A DNA stretch of 5,423 nucleotides from Gammaproteobacteria bacterium (GCA_030632625.1 DAOVUK010000261.1:1-5423), one strand, 5' to 3'; counted from the first letter of the stretch, positions 1-5,423 are shown. The notes: generated from the letters alone by a model not told the origin. Made by a program: numbers and translations.

Positions 1-1
1 T

Positions 2-118
2 GGCGTTAATACCAAACAATTGCGCGATACAGCTATTGCAATGAAGATTGGTGGTGTCGGTTATTATCGTCGCTCTGATTTTATTCATCTGGATACCGGA
101 CGGGTTCGTTATTGGTAG
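2..118 (+). CDS. DUF882 / MepK-like murein hydrolase, C-terminal 38 residues (5' end outside window)
   Basis: Only the last 38 codons and a TAG stop are in the window; the gene begins further left. The readable tail contains GGVGYYRRSDFIHLDTGRV and ends in RYW, the characteristic C-terminus of the DUF882 (Peptidase_M15_2, YcbK/MepK) family. The family's best-known member, E. coli MepK, is a periplasmic or envelope zinc endopeptidase that cleaves cross-links in peptidoglycan. The His in the FIHLD stretch (residue 29 of the visible part) is the expected C-terminal metal ligand. The catalytic N-terminal half, signal peptide and start cannot be seen. The gene converges on the minus-strand amidohydrolase gene, and the only structure between their ends is the inverted-repeat element. 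The family call is firm for so short a tail, but exact substrate specificity is inferred from the family. Confidence 0.85.
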   Translation, partial: GVNTKQLRDTAIAMKIGGVGYYRRSDFIHLDTGRVRYW

Positions 119-127
119 GCCCTTTAA

Positions 128-152
128 CCTAGGAGCTTGTCCGAGAATAGAA
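128..152 (+). repeat. Left terminal inverted repeat of the MITE-like element
   Basis: This 25-bp block begins CCTAGGAGCTTGTCCG and is the exact reverse complement of 309-333. Its inner ten bases, GAGAATAGAA (143-152), also recur as a direct copy in the middle of the element at 215-224. Confidence 0.9.
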
Positions 153-332
153 AGCCTACTGCGGAAAAGCTGATTTTGGCCATATTTTCCTATCATTTTC
201 ATTCTTTTTATTAAGAGAATAGAACAACTATTGGCTTCAAATGATAGAAAAATCTGACTTTGCTATGCCCCTCTTTTTGGGTACAAAACAGCTTTCCCTC
301 GCTACGACTTCTATTCTCGGACAAGCTCCTAG
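129..332. mobile_element. MITE-like non-coding element with terminal inverted repeats and CTAG target duplication
   Basis: The two ends are perfect inverted copies over 25 bp (128-152 and 309-333). The core element is probably 133-328 (196 bp), starting GAGCTTGTCCGAG and flanked on each side by CTAG (129-132 and 329-332), which fits a 4-bp target duplication. Because CTAG is palindromic and the flanking C and G also match, a 6-bp CCTAGG target is equally possible. Inside the perfect ends the symmetry continues imperfectly. A GGAAAAGCTG-type block recurs in both arms, and 184-198 pairs with 239-253 with one mismatch, so the whole element could fold into one long hairpin. No ORF inside resembles a transposase. 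It therefore fits a miniature element mobilised in trans by a full-length insertion sequence. A CTAG target is known for some IS5-family groups, but the family is not assigned here. Confidence 0.82.
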
Positions 333-333
333 G
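309..333 (-). repeat. Right terminal inverted repeat of the MITE-like element
   Basis: This is the exact reverse complement of 128-152. It ends 4 bp before the TGA stop (338-340) of the minus-strand amidohydrolase gene, so the element lies just outside that reading frame and has not changed the protein. Confidence 0.9.
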
Positions 334-337
334 AAAA

Positions 338-1411
338 TCAGTTTTGCTCCAACAACACACCTGTTCTCAAAAACACTTCACCCGGTACTCCAAACGCGGT
401 TTTTAAAGCCACATCCCGGTCCCATTGGTTTTTGATGCCGCCAATATGAAAGGCATCTTTAATACTGATGTGATTGATATGATACCAGGGTGAGATAAGA
501 GGAAAAAATTGCAGCGGCCAGTCACTACCATAAAGCATTTTTTTACTGATGCCTTCTTCCTGTAGCGCCTTATTTAAATAATTCAGCTTATTTACCTGCG
601 TCAGACTGGAAATATCAACATAAAGCTTAGGATATTGCCGCACCATGGGTAATATTCGTGTAAAATTATCCTCTCCTTCACTTTTCCCGGTGGTGGCAAT
701 ATGTGCTGCAATCACTGTCACTCCCTGTTCTAAAGGTAATTGTAATCGTTTTGGATCCGCCAGTTCATCACGGGCATTAGCAAATGATTTTTCCATACCG
801 GTATGACTCAAAAGGGGGATTTTTAATTTCGCCATCAATTGATAAAAAGGAATATGTTCGGGACTGGCCGGATCAATGTTCATTATAGAGGGTATCCATT
901 TAACCAGAACCGCGCCCTTATTTTTTGCCTCCTGCAGCCGCTGTAAAGCATCTTTCCGGTTGGGATTAATACTGGCACCAAACAGCAGATTCTCATACCT
1001 GGCCGCTTCTTGTGCGACAAAGTCATTCGGGACATAAATTTGTGTTTCCTGTTTATTCAAAACACCATTGCTGTCAATAAAACCATCCATCGCCAGAATG
1101 ACTGCTTTTTTCACTGTTTCAGAGCGGGCAATCTTGTCACTGAGTTTTTTAAAAAGAATTTGATCGCCCTGCTGAATGAGCTCTTCCTCAGTGACATCCA
1201 TTGACCACAAATAAAAAGGAAAACGGATATTGTCACGCATTTGTTCATTAATAAAACTACCGCTGTCACCATAGCCCAGACCGGCGACATGAACATGCAG
1301 GTCAATAATTGATTTGCCTACACCAGGATTTAAATGGCCGATGGCATTATCACGAGTGAACATAAAAGTGCCAAATACCAGGATAAAAATTAAAAATATT
1401 ATTTTTTTCAT
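338..1411 (-). CDS. Amidohydrolase-2 family metal-dependent hydrolase with N-terminal signal or anchor
   Basis: The 357-residue product has the landmarks of the amidohydrolase-2 (PF04909) TIM-barrel hydrolases: a metal-binding HxH on the first strand (IIDLHVH, H39 and H41), a His in LLSHTG (H203), a His in IAAHIA (H237) and the late metal or catalytic Asp in LYGSDWP (D297). Members hydrolyse or decarboxylate small organic compounds; the substrate cannot be read from the sequence. Residues 1-18 are a basic-hydrophobic segment (MKKIIFLIFILVFGTFMF) typical of a Sec signal or membrane anchor. No lipobox Cys and no obvious signal-peptidase site follow, so a periplasm-facing anchored enzyme is inferred. 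The start is the ATG ahead of that segment; no good Shine-Dalgarno is seen. It lies 57 bp downstream of the Nudix gene on the same strand, so co-transcription is plausible. Confidence 0.85.
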   Translation of the reverse strand: MKKIIFLIFILVFGTFMFTRDNAIGHLNPGVGKSIIDLHVHVAGLGYGDSGSFINEQMRDNIRFPFYLWSMDVTEEELIQQGDQILFKKLSDKIARSETVKKAVILAMDGFIDSNGVLNKQETQIYVPNDFVAQEAARYENLLFGASINPNRKDALQRLQEAKNKGAVLVKWIPSIMNIDPASPEHIPFYQLMAKLKIPLLSHTGMEKSFANARDELADPKRLQLPLEQGVTVIAAHIATTGKSEGEDNFTRILPMVRQYPKLYVDISSLTQVNKLNYLNKALQEEGISKKMLYGSDWPLQFFPLISPWYHINHISIKDAFHIGGIKNQWDRDVALKTAFGVPGEVFLRTGVLLEQN

Positions 1412-1439
1412 TAATTGATTTCTGTTTTATTAAAATTTT

Positions 1440-1467
1440 CGCTAAAGGTGATTTGTGTCGCTAAAGG
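1440..1467. repeat. Short direct repeat CGCTAAAGG x2 in the Nudix-amidohydrolase spacer
   Basis: CGCTAAAGG occurs at 1440-1448 and again at 1459-1467, 19 bp start to start, filling half of the 57-bp gap between two same-strand genes. No terminator hairpin is visible in this gap. The repeat may be chance or a small tandem duplication; no function is claimed. Confidence 0.5.
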
Positions 1468-1468
1468 C

Positions 1469-2371
1469 TTATTTCTCATACTGATGGCTGATGCCCTGTA
1501 AACCTGAACAGATATCAGTATAAAAAGGTTCATCCGGCTGTAAAAAACCGTGGCGAACTGCAAAATCTATGATAACCAGATTACAATTAGTTTTATAATC
1601 CCGGGTTGTTGCCACACAGTTTAATACTTTCTCAATGGGCCAGAGATAAAACTCTTCCGCTTCACCATCGGTATTTTCCGGGACAAAATCAGCTTGCAGA
1701 TGCAAATCATAGACAAATAAATTATCCTGCTGTAATTTGTGATTAAAATCCATGGCATAAGACACCAGAGAAACTGGTTTGGACATTTGCGCTATTTCCC
1801 TGGGGATATTGGCTTCTTCAGCACATTCCTTAATCATGGTTTCCTCTATGCGATAGCCTGCACCATGACCACCGGCAACAAGATGATCCAGTTTTCCCGG
1901 AAAGGTCGCTTTATCTTTGGCACGTTTGGCCACCCAGAGATACATTTCTCCGTGTTTTTCTACCCAGGCATTCAAATGAATACCGTATTTCTGAATACCC
2001 AGCAATGACGATGCTGCCCGTTCAATGGTAAAGAATGATTGATGATTAAAGCCCGTACTGACATTATATTGCTCACCCACCCAGGAAGTAATCACCCCGG
2101 AATGGTACCAGTTTTTTGCCACCTCATCAACAGCCTGACTGCGGCCGGCAAAATCATGCACATCAGATTGAAACGTCATTGCCTCACACCCCTGAAACTC
2201 TGATAACAAAAAAACCTGCCCAAACGGTTTAAAAACATCCAGTTTATCTTTATGAATATAACCGACTATCGATGTATCAATAAAAAAAGGCAGGTAATCC
2301 TCCGGGTTGAATTGATTGCATTCCTGTATCCAGTTGAGATAGGCTTTATTTCTTTGTTCTATTGTCAGCAT
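1469..2371 (-). CDS. Nudix hydrolase with N-terminal DUF4743 domain (Tnr3/NUDT20/24-like)
   Basis: This 300-residue protein has an N-terminal DUF4743-type region (about residues 1-120, with FxPFGQVFLLS-like and FTIERAA stretches) followed by a Nudix domain. The Nudix box reads AGGHGAGYRIEETMIKECAEE (166-186), with metal-binding Glu at E182, E185 and E186. It departs from the canonical box: Tyr replaces the first Glu and Lys replaces the usual Arg, which I recall as usual for this subfamily. The related eukaryotic enzymes, yeast YJR142W and plant NUDT20/24, hydrolyse oxidised or otherwise damaged thiamine diphosphates, so a cytosolic damage-control role is inferred. I chose the ATG at 2369-2371, which has GTGGA seven bases upstream. 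An in-frame GTG at 2381-2383 would add four residues and cannot be excluded. It is divergent from argD and probably heads a two-gene unit with the amidohydrolase gene. Confidence 0.88.
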   Translation of the reverse strand: MLTIEQRNKAYLNWIQECNQFNPEDYLPFFIDTSIVGYIHKDKLDVFKPFGQVFLLSEFQGCEAMTFQSDVHDFAGRSQAVDEVAKNWYHSGVITSWVGEQYNVSTGFNHQSFFTIERAASSLLGIQKYGIHLNAWVEKHGEMYLWVAKRAKDKATFPGKLDHLVAGGHGAGYRIEETMIKECAEEANIPREIAQMSKPVSLVSYAMDFNHKLQQDNLFVYDLHLQADFVPENTDGEAEEFYLWPIEKVLNCVATTRDYKTNCNLVIIDFAVRHGFLQPDEPFYTDICSGLQGISHQYEK

Positions 2372-2410
2372 TCCAGTATCCACGACATTCGTCAGTCATT
2401 TTATTCGGTA

Positions 2411-2439
2411 TTGATATCATACAATAAAATTATTATAAT
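2411..2439 (+). promoter_or_regulatory. Strong sigma70-type promoter, + strand
   Basis: TTGATA (2411-2416) and a perfect TATAAT (2434-2439) are separated by the ideal 17 bp, in an AT-rich setting. Predicted initiation is around 2444-2449. It points toward argD, but an intrinsic-terminator hairpin starts within about ten bases of the start site. Either it makes a tiny RNA or it drives argD through a leader with conditional termination. It overlaps the divergent promoter for the Nudix gene, so the two may compete for polymerase. Confidence 0.65.
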
Positions 2440-2445
2440 GGTCAG
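2416..2445 (-). promoter_or_regulatory. Candidate sigma70 promoter for the Nudix gene
   Basis: Read on the minus strand, CTGACC (2445-2440, four of six matches to the -35 consensus) is followed after 18 bp by TATGAT (2421-2416, five of six matches to the -10). Transcription would start near 2408, giving a leader of about 35-40 nt before the ATG at 2371. It overlaps almost entirely with the + strand promoter at 2411-2439. Confidence 0.45.
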
Positions 2446-2452
2446 TCTACAT

Positions 2453-2483
2453 AAAAAAAGCAGTCTTACCGGCTGCTTTTTTT
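2453..2483 (+). terminator. Intrinsic terminator hairpin (potentially bidirectional)
   Basis: A 13-bp stem is formed by 2453-2465 and 2471-2483: seven A:T pairs, then GCAG with CTGC, one G:T pair and one C:G pair, closing on a five-base TTACC loop. The run of T on the right and of A on the left would allow termination in either direction. Its place is odd: it lies upstream of both flanking genes' 5' ends rather than after a gene. The sequence fit to a Rho-independent terminator is good; what it terminates is unclear. Confidence 0.78.
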
Positions 2484-2502
2484 ATTTTGGGCCTTATTCT
2501 GT

Positions 2503-2542
2503 CATAAAGACTTTTTCTCATAAAGAGAAATTGACATAAACA
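2503..2542. repeat. Three CATAAA repeats at exact 16-bp period upstream of argD
   Basis: CATAAAGA (2503-2510), CATAAAGA (2519-2526) and CATAAACA (2535-2542) start exactly 16 bp apart. The last copy overlaps the TTGACA hexamer at 2531-2536. Iterated direct repeats next to a promoter can be protein-binding sites. This does not resemble the palindromic ARG box of ArgR, and chance in AT-rich DNA is a real alternative. Confidence 0.4.
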
Positions 2543-2560
2543 GGTTTTGCCTCACAGATT
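2531..2560 (+). promoter_or_regulatory. Possible second argD promoter
   Basis: A perfect -35 TTGACA (2531-2536) is followed after 18 bp by only a poor -10, CAGATT (2555-2560, three of six matches). If used, transcription would begin near 2566, downstream of the hairpin and about 45 bases ahead of the GTG start. The weak -10 suggests dependence on an activator, or that the hexamer is fortuitous. Confidence 0.3.
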
Positions 2561-2598
2561 TTTAAAAATGTTATGCGCTCTTGTTCAGAGCCGTCGTT

Positions 2599-2603
2599 AA
2601 GGA
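2599..2603 (+). promoter_or_regulatory. Ribosome binding site that fixes the argD start
   Basis: AAGGA ends eight bases before a GTG at 2612-2614. This supports GTG as the true start over the in-frame ATG at 2573, which has no such site and would add 13 residues unlike the family's N-terminus. Confidence 0.8.
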
Positions 2604-2611
2604 ATGTTATA

Positions 2612-3790
2612 GTGTCTGATCATATTATGAATACCTATGGCCGGTTACCGGTCAGTTTTGTCAAAGGTGAAGGTTGTTATCTTTATGATGAGCAGGGTCA
2701 GCGCTATCTCGATGCACTCACAGGCATCGCAGTTTGCGGTCTGGGCCATAGTCATCCGGCAGTGGCACAAGCCATTAGCGAACAAGCCAGCACCTTGATG
2801 CACACTTCCAACTTATACGGCATTCCAAATCAGGAAGAACTGGCGGACAAGCTTTGTGAATTATCTGCTATGGATCGGGTATTTTTCAGCAACTCAGGTG
2901 CTGAAGCTAACGAAGCTGCCATTAAAATTGCCCGTCGCTTTGGTCATACGGTCAAAAATATTGACCTGCCGACTATCATTGTGGCAAACAAAAGCTTCCA
3001 TGGCAGAACACTTTCAACACTGTCAGCGACAGGTAACCCTAAAGTACAGGCAGGATTTGAACCTCTGGTTCCGGGCTTTATTCATGTTGACTTTAACGAT
3101 ATGGGTGCAATTAAACAGGTTGCAGACCATAACGACAATATCGTTGCCGTTATGGTTGAACCCATTCAGGGGGAAGGCGGACTCATCACTCCGGCAAACA
3201 GTTATCTAAAAGAAATACGCGCCTTTTGTGATGAAAAAGGCTTTTTGATGATACTGGACGAAATACAGACCGGTGTCTGCCGGACAGGAAAATGGTTTGC
3301 CGGTCAACATAGTGACATTGTGCCGGATGTCATGACTCTGGCTAAGGGGCTGGGCAATGGTTTCCCCATCGGTGCCTGTATTGCCAAAGGGCCTGCTACT
3401 GAAATTCTGGTGCCGGGAACTCATGGTTCCACATTTGGCGGCAATCCTCTCGCCTGTGCAGCAGCACTTGCCACGATAAACACCATGCAGGAACAAAATC
3501 TTGAGCAGCGTGCAGCAGAACTGGGCGATTATTTTCAGCAGGGTTTTAAACAATCACTTGCGGACTTAATCAAACAGGGTTTTGTTAAAGACATCAGAGG
3601 CAAGGGTCTTATGATTGGCATTGAGCTGGCCCAAACCTGTACTGAATTGGTCAAAAAAGCGTTGGATAAAAAACTACTCATTAATGTCACCGCCGATAAT
3701 GTAATACGTTTATTACCGGCATTAATCACATCAGATACTCAGGCAGATGAAATCATAGCGATTGTCAGCGAACTGATTGCTGATCTTTAA
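2612..3790 (+). CDS. argD: Acetylornithine aminotransferase (class III PLP-dependent)
   Basis: ArgD interconverts N-acetylglutamate semialdehyde and N-acetylornithine using glutamate, in the cytosolic arginine pathway; many ArgD proteins also act as succinyldiaminopimelate aminotransferase in lysine synthesis. The 392-residue product is the usual family length. It starts [20 protein letters not shown], a typical N-terminus. Visible landmarks are the PLP-phosphate loop NSGAEAN (94-100), VEPIQGEGG (182-190), the ring-nitrogen Asp in LDEIQTG (D216), the Schiff-base Lys in TLAKGLGNG (K245), and [11 protein letters not shown] (272-282), with T274 expected to contact PLP across the dimer. Start is GTG with a good AAGGA site; the upstream ATG at 2573 is rejected. 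argF follows after 38 bp on the same strand, so the two very likely share a transcript. No convincing ARG box is seen upstream. Confidence 0.95.
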   Translation: MSDHIMNTYGRLPVSFVKGEGCYLYDEQGQRYLDALTGIAVCGLGHSHPAVAQAISEQASTLMHTSNLYGIPNQEELADKLCELSAMDRVFFSNSGAEANEAAIKIARRFGHTVKNIDLPTIIVANKSFHGRTLSTLSATGNPKVQAGFEPLVPGFIHVDFNDMGAIKQVADHNDNIVAVMVEPIQGEGGLITPANSYLKEIRAFCDEKGFLMILDEIQTGVCRTGKWFAGQHSDIVPDVMTLAKGLGNGFPIGACIAKGPATEILVPGTHGSTFGGNPLACAAALATINTMQEQNLEQRAAELGDYFQQGFKQSLADLIKQGFVKDIRGKGLMIGIELAQTCTELVKKALDKKLLINVTADNVIRLLPALITSDTQADEIIAIVSELIADL

Positions 3791-3814
3791 CAAAATATAA
3801 ATGCCAGACACTCG

Positions 3815-3821
3815 TAAGAGA
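3815..3821 (+). promoter_or_regulatory. Ribosome binding site of argF
   Basis: TAAGAGA lies seven bases ahead of the ATG at 3829 in the 38-bp argD-argF spacer. The spacer shows no terminator or promoter, in keeping with co-transcription. Confidence 0.6.
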
Positions 3822-3828
3822 ACACAAA

Positions 3829-4752
3829 ATGACAACTGAAAATAAATTACGCCACTTTTTAACTTTAATGGATTTTTCCAGTGATGAACTGAAAAAGATG
3901 ACGGATCGAGCTATCGTCCTGAAGAAAATGCAAAAATCGGGTGATATTTACGAACCACTAAAAAACCGTATGCTGGGCATGATTTTTGAAAAATCATCCA
4001 CCCGAACCCGGGTTTCATTTGAAACCGGTATGGTGCAGTTTGGTGGCGGTGCATTATTTCTTTCACCCAGAGATACTCAACTAGGTCGTGGTGAACCCAT
4101 TGAAGACAGTGCCCGGGTATTGTCCCAAATGGTTGATATTATTATGATCCGTACCTTTGAGCATGAAAAACTGGAAAAATTTACAGAGTATTCTTCTGTG
4201 CCAGTGATCAATGCTCTAACGGATATGTACCACCCTTGTCAGCTGCTTGCCGACATGCAGTGTTATCAGGAACACCGGGGCAGCATTGCAGGAAAAACCG
4301 TCACCTGGGTTGGTGACGGCAATAACATGTGTCATTCTTATATTAATGCCGCTCGTCAATGGGGTTTTAAATTAAATATTGCCTGCCCTGAAGGCTATGA
4401 TCCCGACCAGAGCATCTTTGCTGCTGCAGGTGATCAAGTCGAAATTATTCGTGACCCCATGGCTGCTGCCACAGGTTCTGATCTGGTGGTCACCGATGTC
4501 TGGACATCAATGGGTCAGGAAGACGAACAAGCCCGCAGAGAAGTGGCCTTTGACGGCTATTATGTTGATGATAAGCTGATGGCTCAGGCAAATAATGATG
4601 CTTTATTCATGCATTGTCTGCCGGCACATCGTGGTGAAGAAGTCAGTGCATCAGTTATTGACGGCAAACAAAGCGTCGTCTGGGATGAAGCTGGAAATCG
4701 TCTGCACGCTCAAAAAGCATTATTGGAATTTTTAATGGGCAAAGCTGTTTAA
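3829..4752 (+). CDS. argF: Ornithine carbamoyltransferase (anabolic type)
   Basis: ArgF joins carbamoyl phosphate and ornithine to form citrulline in the cytosol. The 307-residue protein has all signature motifs in order: the carbamoyl-phosphate loop STRTR (57-61) within [18 protein letters not shown] (108-112), HPCQ (135-138), the second-domain VGDGNNM (161-167), ornithine-loop D223 and SMG (227-229), and the catalytic HCLPAHRG (262-269). Length and motif spacing match the roughly 305-residue ArgF type common in bacteria rather than the longer E. coli ArgF/ArgI type of about 334. Pairing directly with argD points to a biosynthetic rather than a catabolic arginine-deiminase role. The ATG at 3829 gives the normal N-terminus ([10 protein letters not shown] near residue 8). 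No terminator follows in the 40 bp before the next ORF. Confidence 0.97.
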   Translation: MTTENKLRHFLTLMDFSSDELKKMTDRAIVLKKMQKSGDIYEPLKNRMLGMIFEKSSTRTRVSFETGMVQFGGGALFLSPRDTQLGRGEPIEDSARVLSQMVDIIMIRTFEHEKLEKFTEYSSVPVINALTDMYHPCQLLADMQCYQEHRGSIAGKTVTWVGDGNNMCHSYINAARQWGFKLNIACPEGYDPDQSIFAAAGDQVEIIRDPMAAATGSDLVVTDVWTSMGQEDEQARREVAFDGYYVDDKLMAQANNDALFMHCLPAHRGEEVSASVIDGKQSVVWDEAGNRLHAQKALLEFLMGKAV

Positions 4753-4773
4753 TCTGGAAAAATCAATCCGCTG

Positions 4774-4801
4774 ATGGCTCTTATTTACGCTAATGGCTCT
4801 T
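4774..4801 (+). repeat. Duplicated ATGGCTCTT at the start of the small membrane protein gene
   Basis: ATGGCTCTT occurs at 4774-4782 and 4793-4801, 19 bp apart. The first copy opens a ten-codon frame ending at a TGA just inside the next gene; the second copy is the start of the membrane-protein ORF, in another frame. Neither has a clear Shine-Dalgarno. It may be a small duplication that moved the start. Confidence 0.5.
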
Positions 4802-5137
4802 TTTGAAATTATAGTACTTGCTTTTTCAGTCAATGCTCCGATCCAGGTAATTATCACTGTCGGGCAATGGCTGCTTATGGCTCGTTTTCTTAGCCCTGAG
4901 AATAAAACCATCAGTGATGCTCTCTCTTGTTTAGCACTCACTTATATTACTGCTTTTCTACTTGCTCTGCTCTTCTGGCTATTTTGGCCATTACACCCTG
5001 ATCTGATCTTATATAACAACCGTATCAGCATTCCTGCCATACTGGGAGAAATCATTGCGATACCATTTTGGCTGTATCAATTCAATTACTTCAAAAAGAG
5101 TAACAAAATGAATTCCAAAAAAAATAAGGCCAACTAA
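4793..5137 (+). CDS. Hypothetical small membrane protein
   Basis: I do not recognise this 114-residue protein. It is strongly hydrophobic, with about three membrane segments: roughly residues 5-33 (containing an Asn-Ala-Pro break near 14-16), 44-67 (Leu, Phe and Trp rich) and 79-97. A short Lys and Asn rich tail follows (KKSNKMNSKKNKAN), so the C-terminus is likely cytoplasmic. The frame is closed upstream by a TGA at 4772, and the ATG at 4793 is the first start; its Shine-Dalgarno is poor. It begins 40 bp after argF with no intervening terminator, so it may be the last gene of the arg transcript. Its TAA overlaps the YcgL-family stop on the other strand. The coherent hydrophobic pattern with a basic tail supports a real gene, but the function is unknown and a link to arginine is only positional. 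Confidence 0.65.
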   Translation: MALFEIIVLAFSVNAPIQVIITVGQWLLMARFLSPENKTISDALSCLALTYITAFLLALLFWLFWPLHPDLILYNNRISIPAILGEIIAIPFWLYQFNYFKKSNKMNSKKNKAN

Positions 5138-5421
5138 AGTTTTGGTATTGGATTTGAAACTGGTTTTATTCCAGCTAAAGCCAATCTTTCAGATTCATCC
5201 GGCATTTGCAGATAAAAACCATCCTGCTGCAAAGCAGAAATAACCTGCTTGATATCAGCACGAGCCAGTTTTTTCTGTGAACTTAAATCCAGTGTCATTA
5301 CCAAATCCAGCTTACCCAATGCTGAAATGAGAATTTCAGGCAGCCGGGAAAAATCATCTTCCTGTTCAATATAAAGATAACTATCCTGTTTTTTACTGCT
5401 CTTATAAATCACTGTCTTCAT
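5134..5421 (-). CDS. ycgL: YcgL domain-containing protein
   Basis: This 95-residue protein matches the YcgL family (PF05166), a small conserved gammaproteobacterial family of unknown function. The diagnostic pattern is present: VIYKSSK near the N-terminus (4-10), YLYIEQEDDFSRLPE (16-30), a central LDLVMTLDL strand, KKLARADIKQVISAL (50-64) and GFYLQMPDE (68-76). The C-terminal tail is shorter than that of E. coli YcgL and ends KPVSNPIPKL. The ATG lies only two bases from the window edge, so its ribosome site and promoter are not visible. In many relatives ycgL lies beside rnd (RNase D), so rnd may lie just outside the window; that is inference. The stop codon (5134-5136) overlaps the converging membrane-protein stop, and no terminator separates them. 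Confidence 0.93.
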   Translation of the reverse strand: MKTVIYKSSKKQDSYLYIEQEDDFSRLPEILISALGKLDLVMTLDLSSQKKLARADIKQVISALQQDGFYLQMPDESERLALAGIKPVSNPIPKL

Positions 5422-5423
5422 AA

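Noticed and set aside
241..435. A 64-codon + strand frame starting inside the inverted-repeat element
   Set aside because: It runs across the terminal repeat and antisense to the 3' end of the amidohydrolase gene, has no ribosome site and resembles no transposase fragment.
2252..2539. A 95-codon + strand frame crossing the Nudix 5' end and the intergenic region
   Set aside because: It is antisense to a well-supported gene and translates through the promoter and the terminator hairpin; composition is not protein-like.
2438..2539. Leader peptide for attenuation starting at the ATG within the -10 hexamer
   Set aside because: The ATG precedes the predicted transcription start, and the frame has no run of Arg codons.
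2577..2591. Small hairpin GCTCT-loop-AGAGC just ahead of the argD ribosome site
   Set aside because: A five-base stem is common by chance and does not cover AAGGA, so no riboswitch or thermosensor is proposed.
2573..2611. ATG at 2573 as the argD start
   Set aside because: It would add 13 residues (RSCSEPSLRNVI-type) foreign to the family N-terminus and lacks a ribosome site; the GTG at 2612 has AAGGA at good spacing.
2400..2612. ARG box (ArgR operator) upstream of argD
   Set aside because: I looked for the TGAAT-AT-rich-ATTCA palindrome and saw no convincing match, so arginine repression is not claimed from sequence.
5116..5145. CCAAAA...TTTTGG inverted repeat near the convergent stops as a terminator
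   Set aside because: Six mostly A:T pairs around a wide loop, with no following T run, make a poor terminator.
1..5423. CRISPR array, tRNA/rRNA genes, toxin-antitoxin pair or phage genes
   Set aside because: No regularly spaced repeats of suitable length, no cloverleaf or rRNA sequence and no such gene families were seen on either strand.

Overview
The window looks like an ordinary chromosomal segment from a gammaproteobacterium of moderate to low GC. The suggestion rests on gene content: a YcgL-family protein, a DUF882/MepK-type murein hydrolase tail, an adjacent argD-argF pair and a DUF4743-type Nudix hydrolase. A genus cannot be named from sequence reading alone. Free-living, sulfur-oxidising, methylotrophic or symbiotic lineages all remain possible.

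Layout from left to right: (1) The last 38 codons of a DUF882 (Peptidase_M15_2) protein on the + strand. (2) A roughly 200-bp non-coding element with near-perfect terminal inverted repeats and CTAG flanks, which looks like a MITE. It sits between the converging ends of the DUF882 gene and the next gene. (3) Two minus-strand genes, transcribed as a Nudix hydrolase (DUF4743 type) followed 57 bp later by an exported or membrane-anchored amidohydrolase-2 family protein. (4) A dense 240-bp divergent regulatory region. It holds overlapping back-to-back sigma70-like promoters, a strong intrinsic-terminator hairpin directly downstream of the + strand promoter, and a three-unit 16-bp-period repeat. (5) argD and argF on the + strand, 38 bp apart, encoding acetylornithine aminotransferase and ornithine carbamoyltransferase. 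(6) A small unrecognised membrane protein, perhaps the end of the arg transcript. (7) A complete YcgL-family gene on the minus strand whose stop codon overlaps that of the membrane protein.

Functionally, argD makes N-acetylornithine and argF turns ornithine into citrulline, so this is part of the arginine biosynthesis pathway; the steps between and after them lie elsewhere. The Nudix protein belongs to a family linked to removal of damaged thiamine diphosphates. The amidohydrolase substrate is unknown, and no functional tie between it and the Nudix protein is visible beyond order and strand.

No clearly novel multi-gene system is present. The points most worth a second look are the MITE-like element and the promoter-then-terminator arrangement upstream of argD, which could produce a transcript of only about 35-40 nt or act as a leader control.
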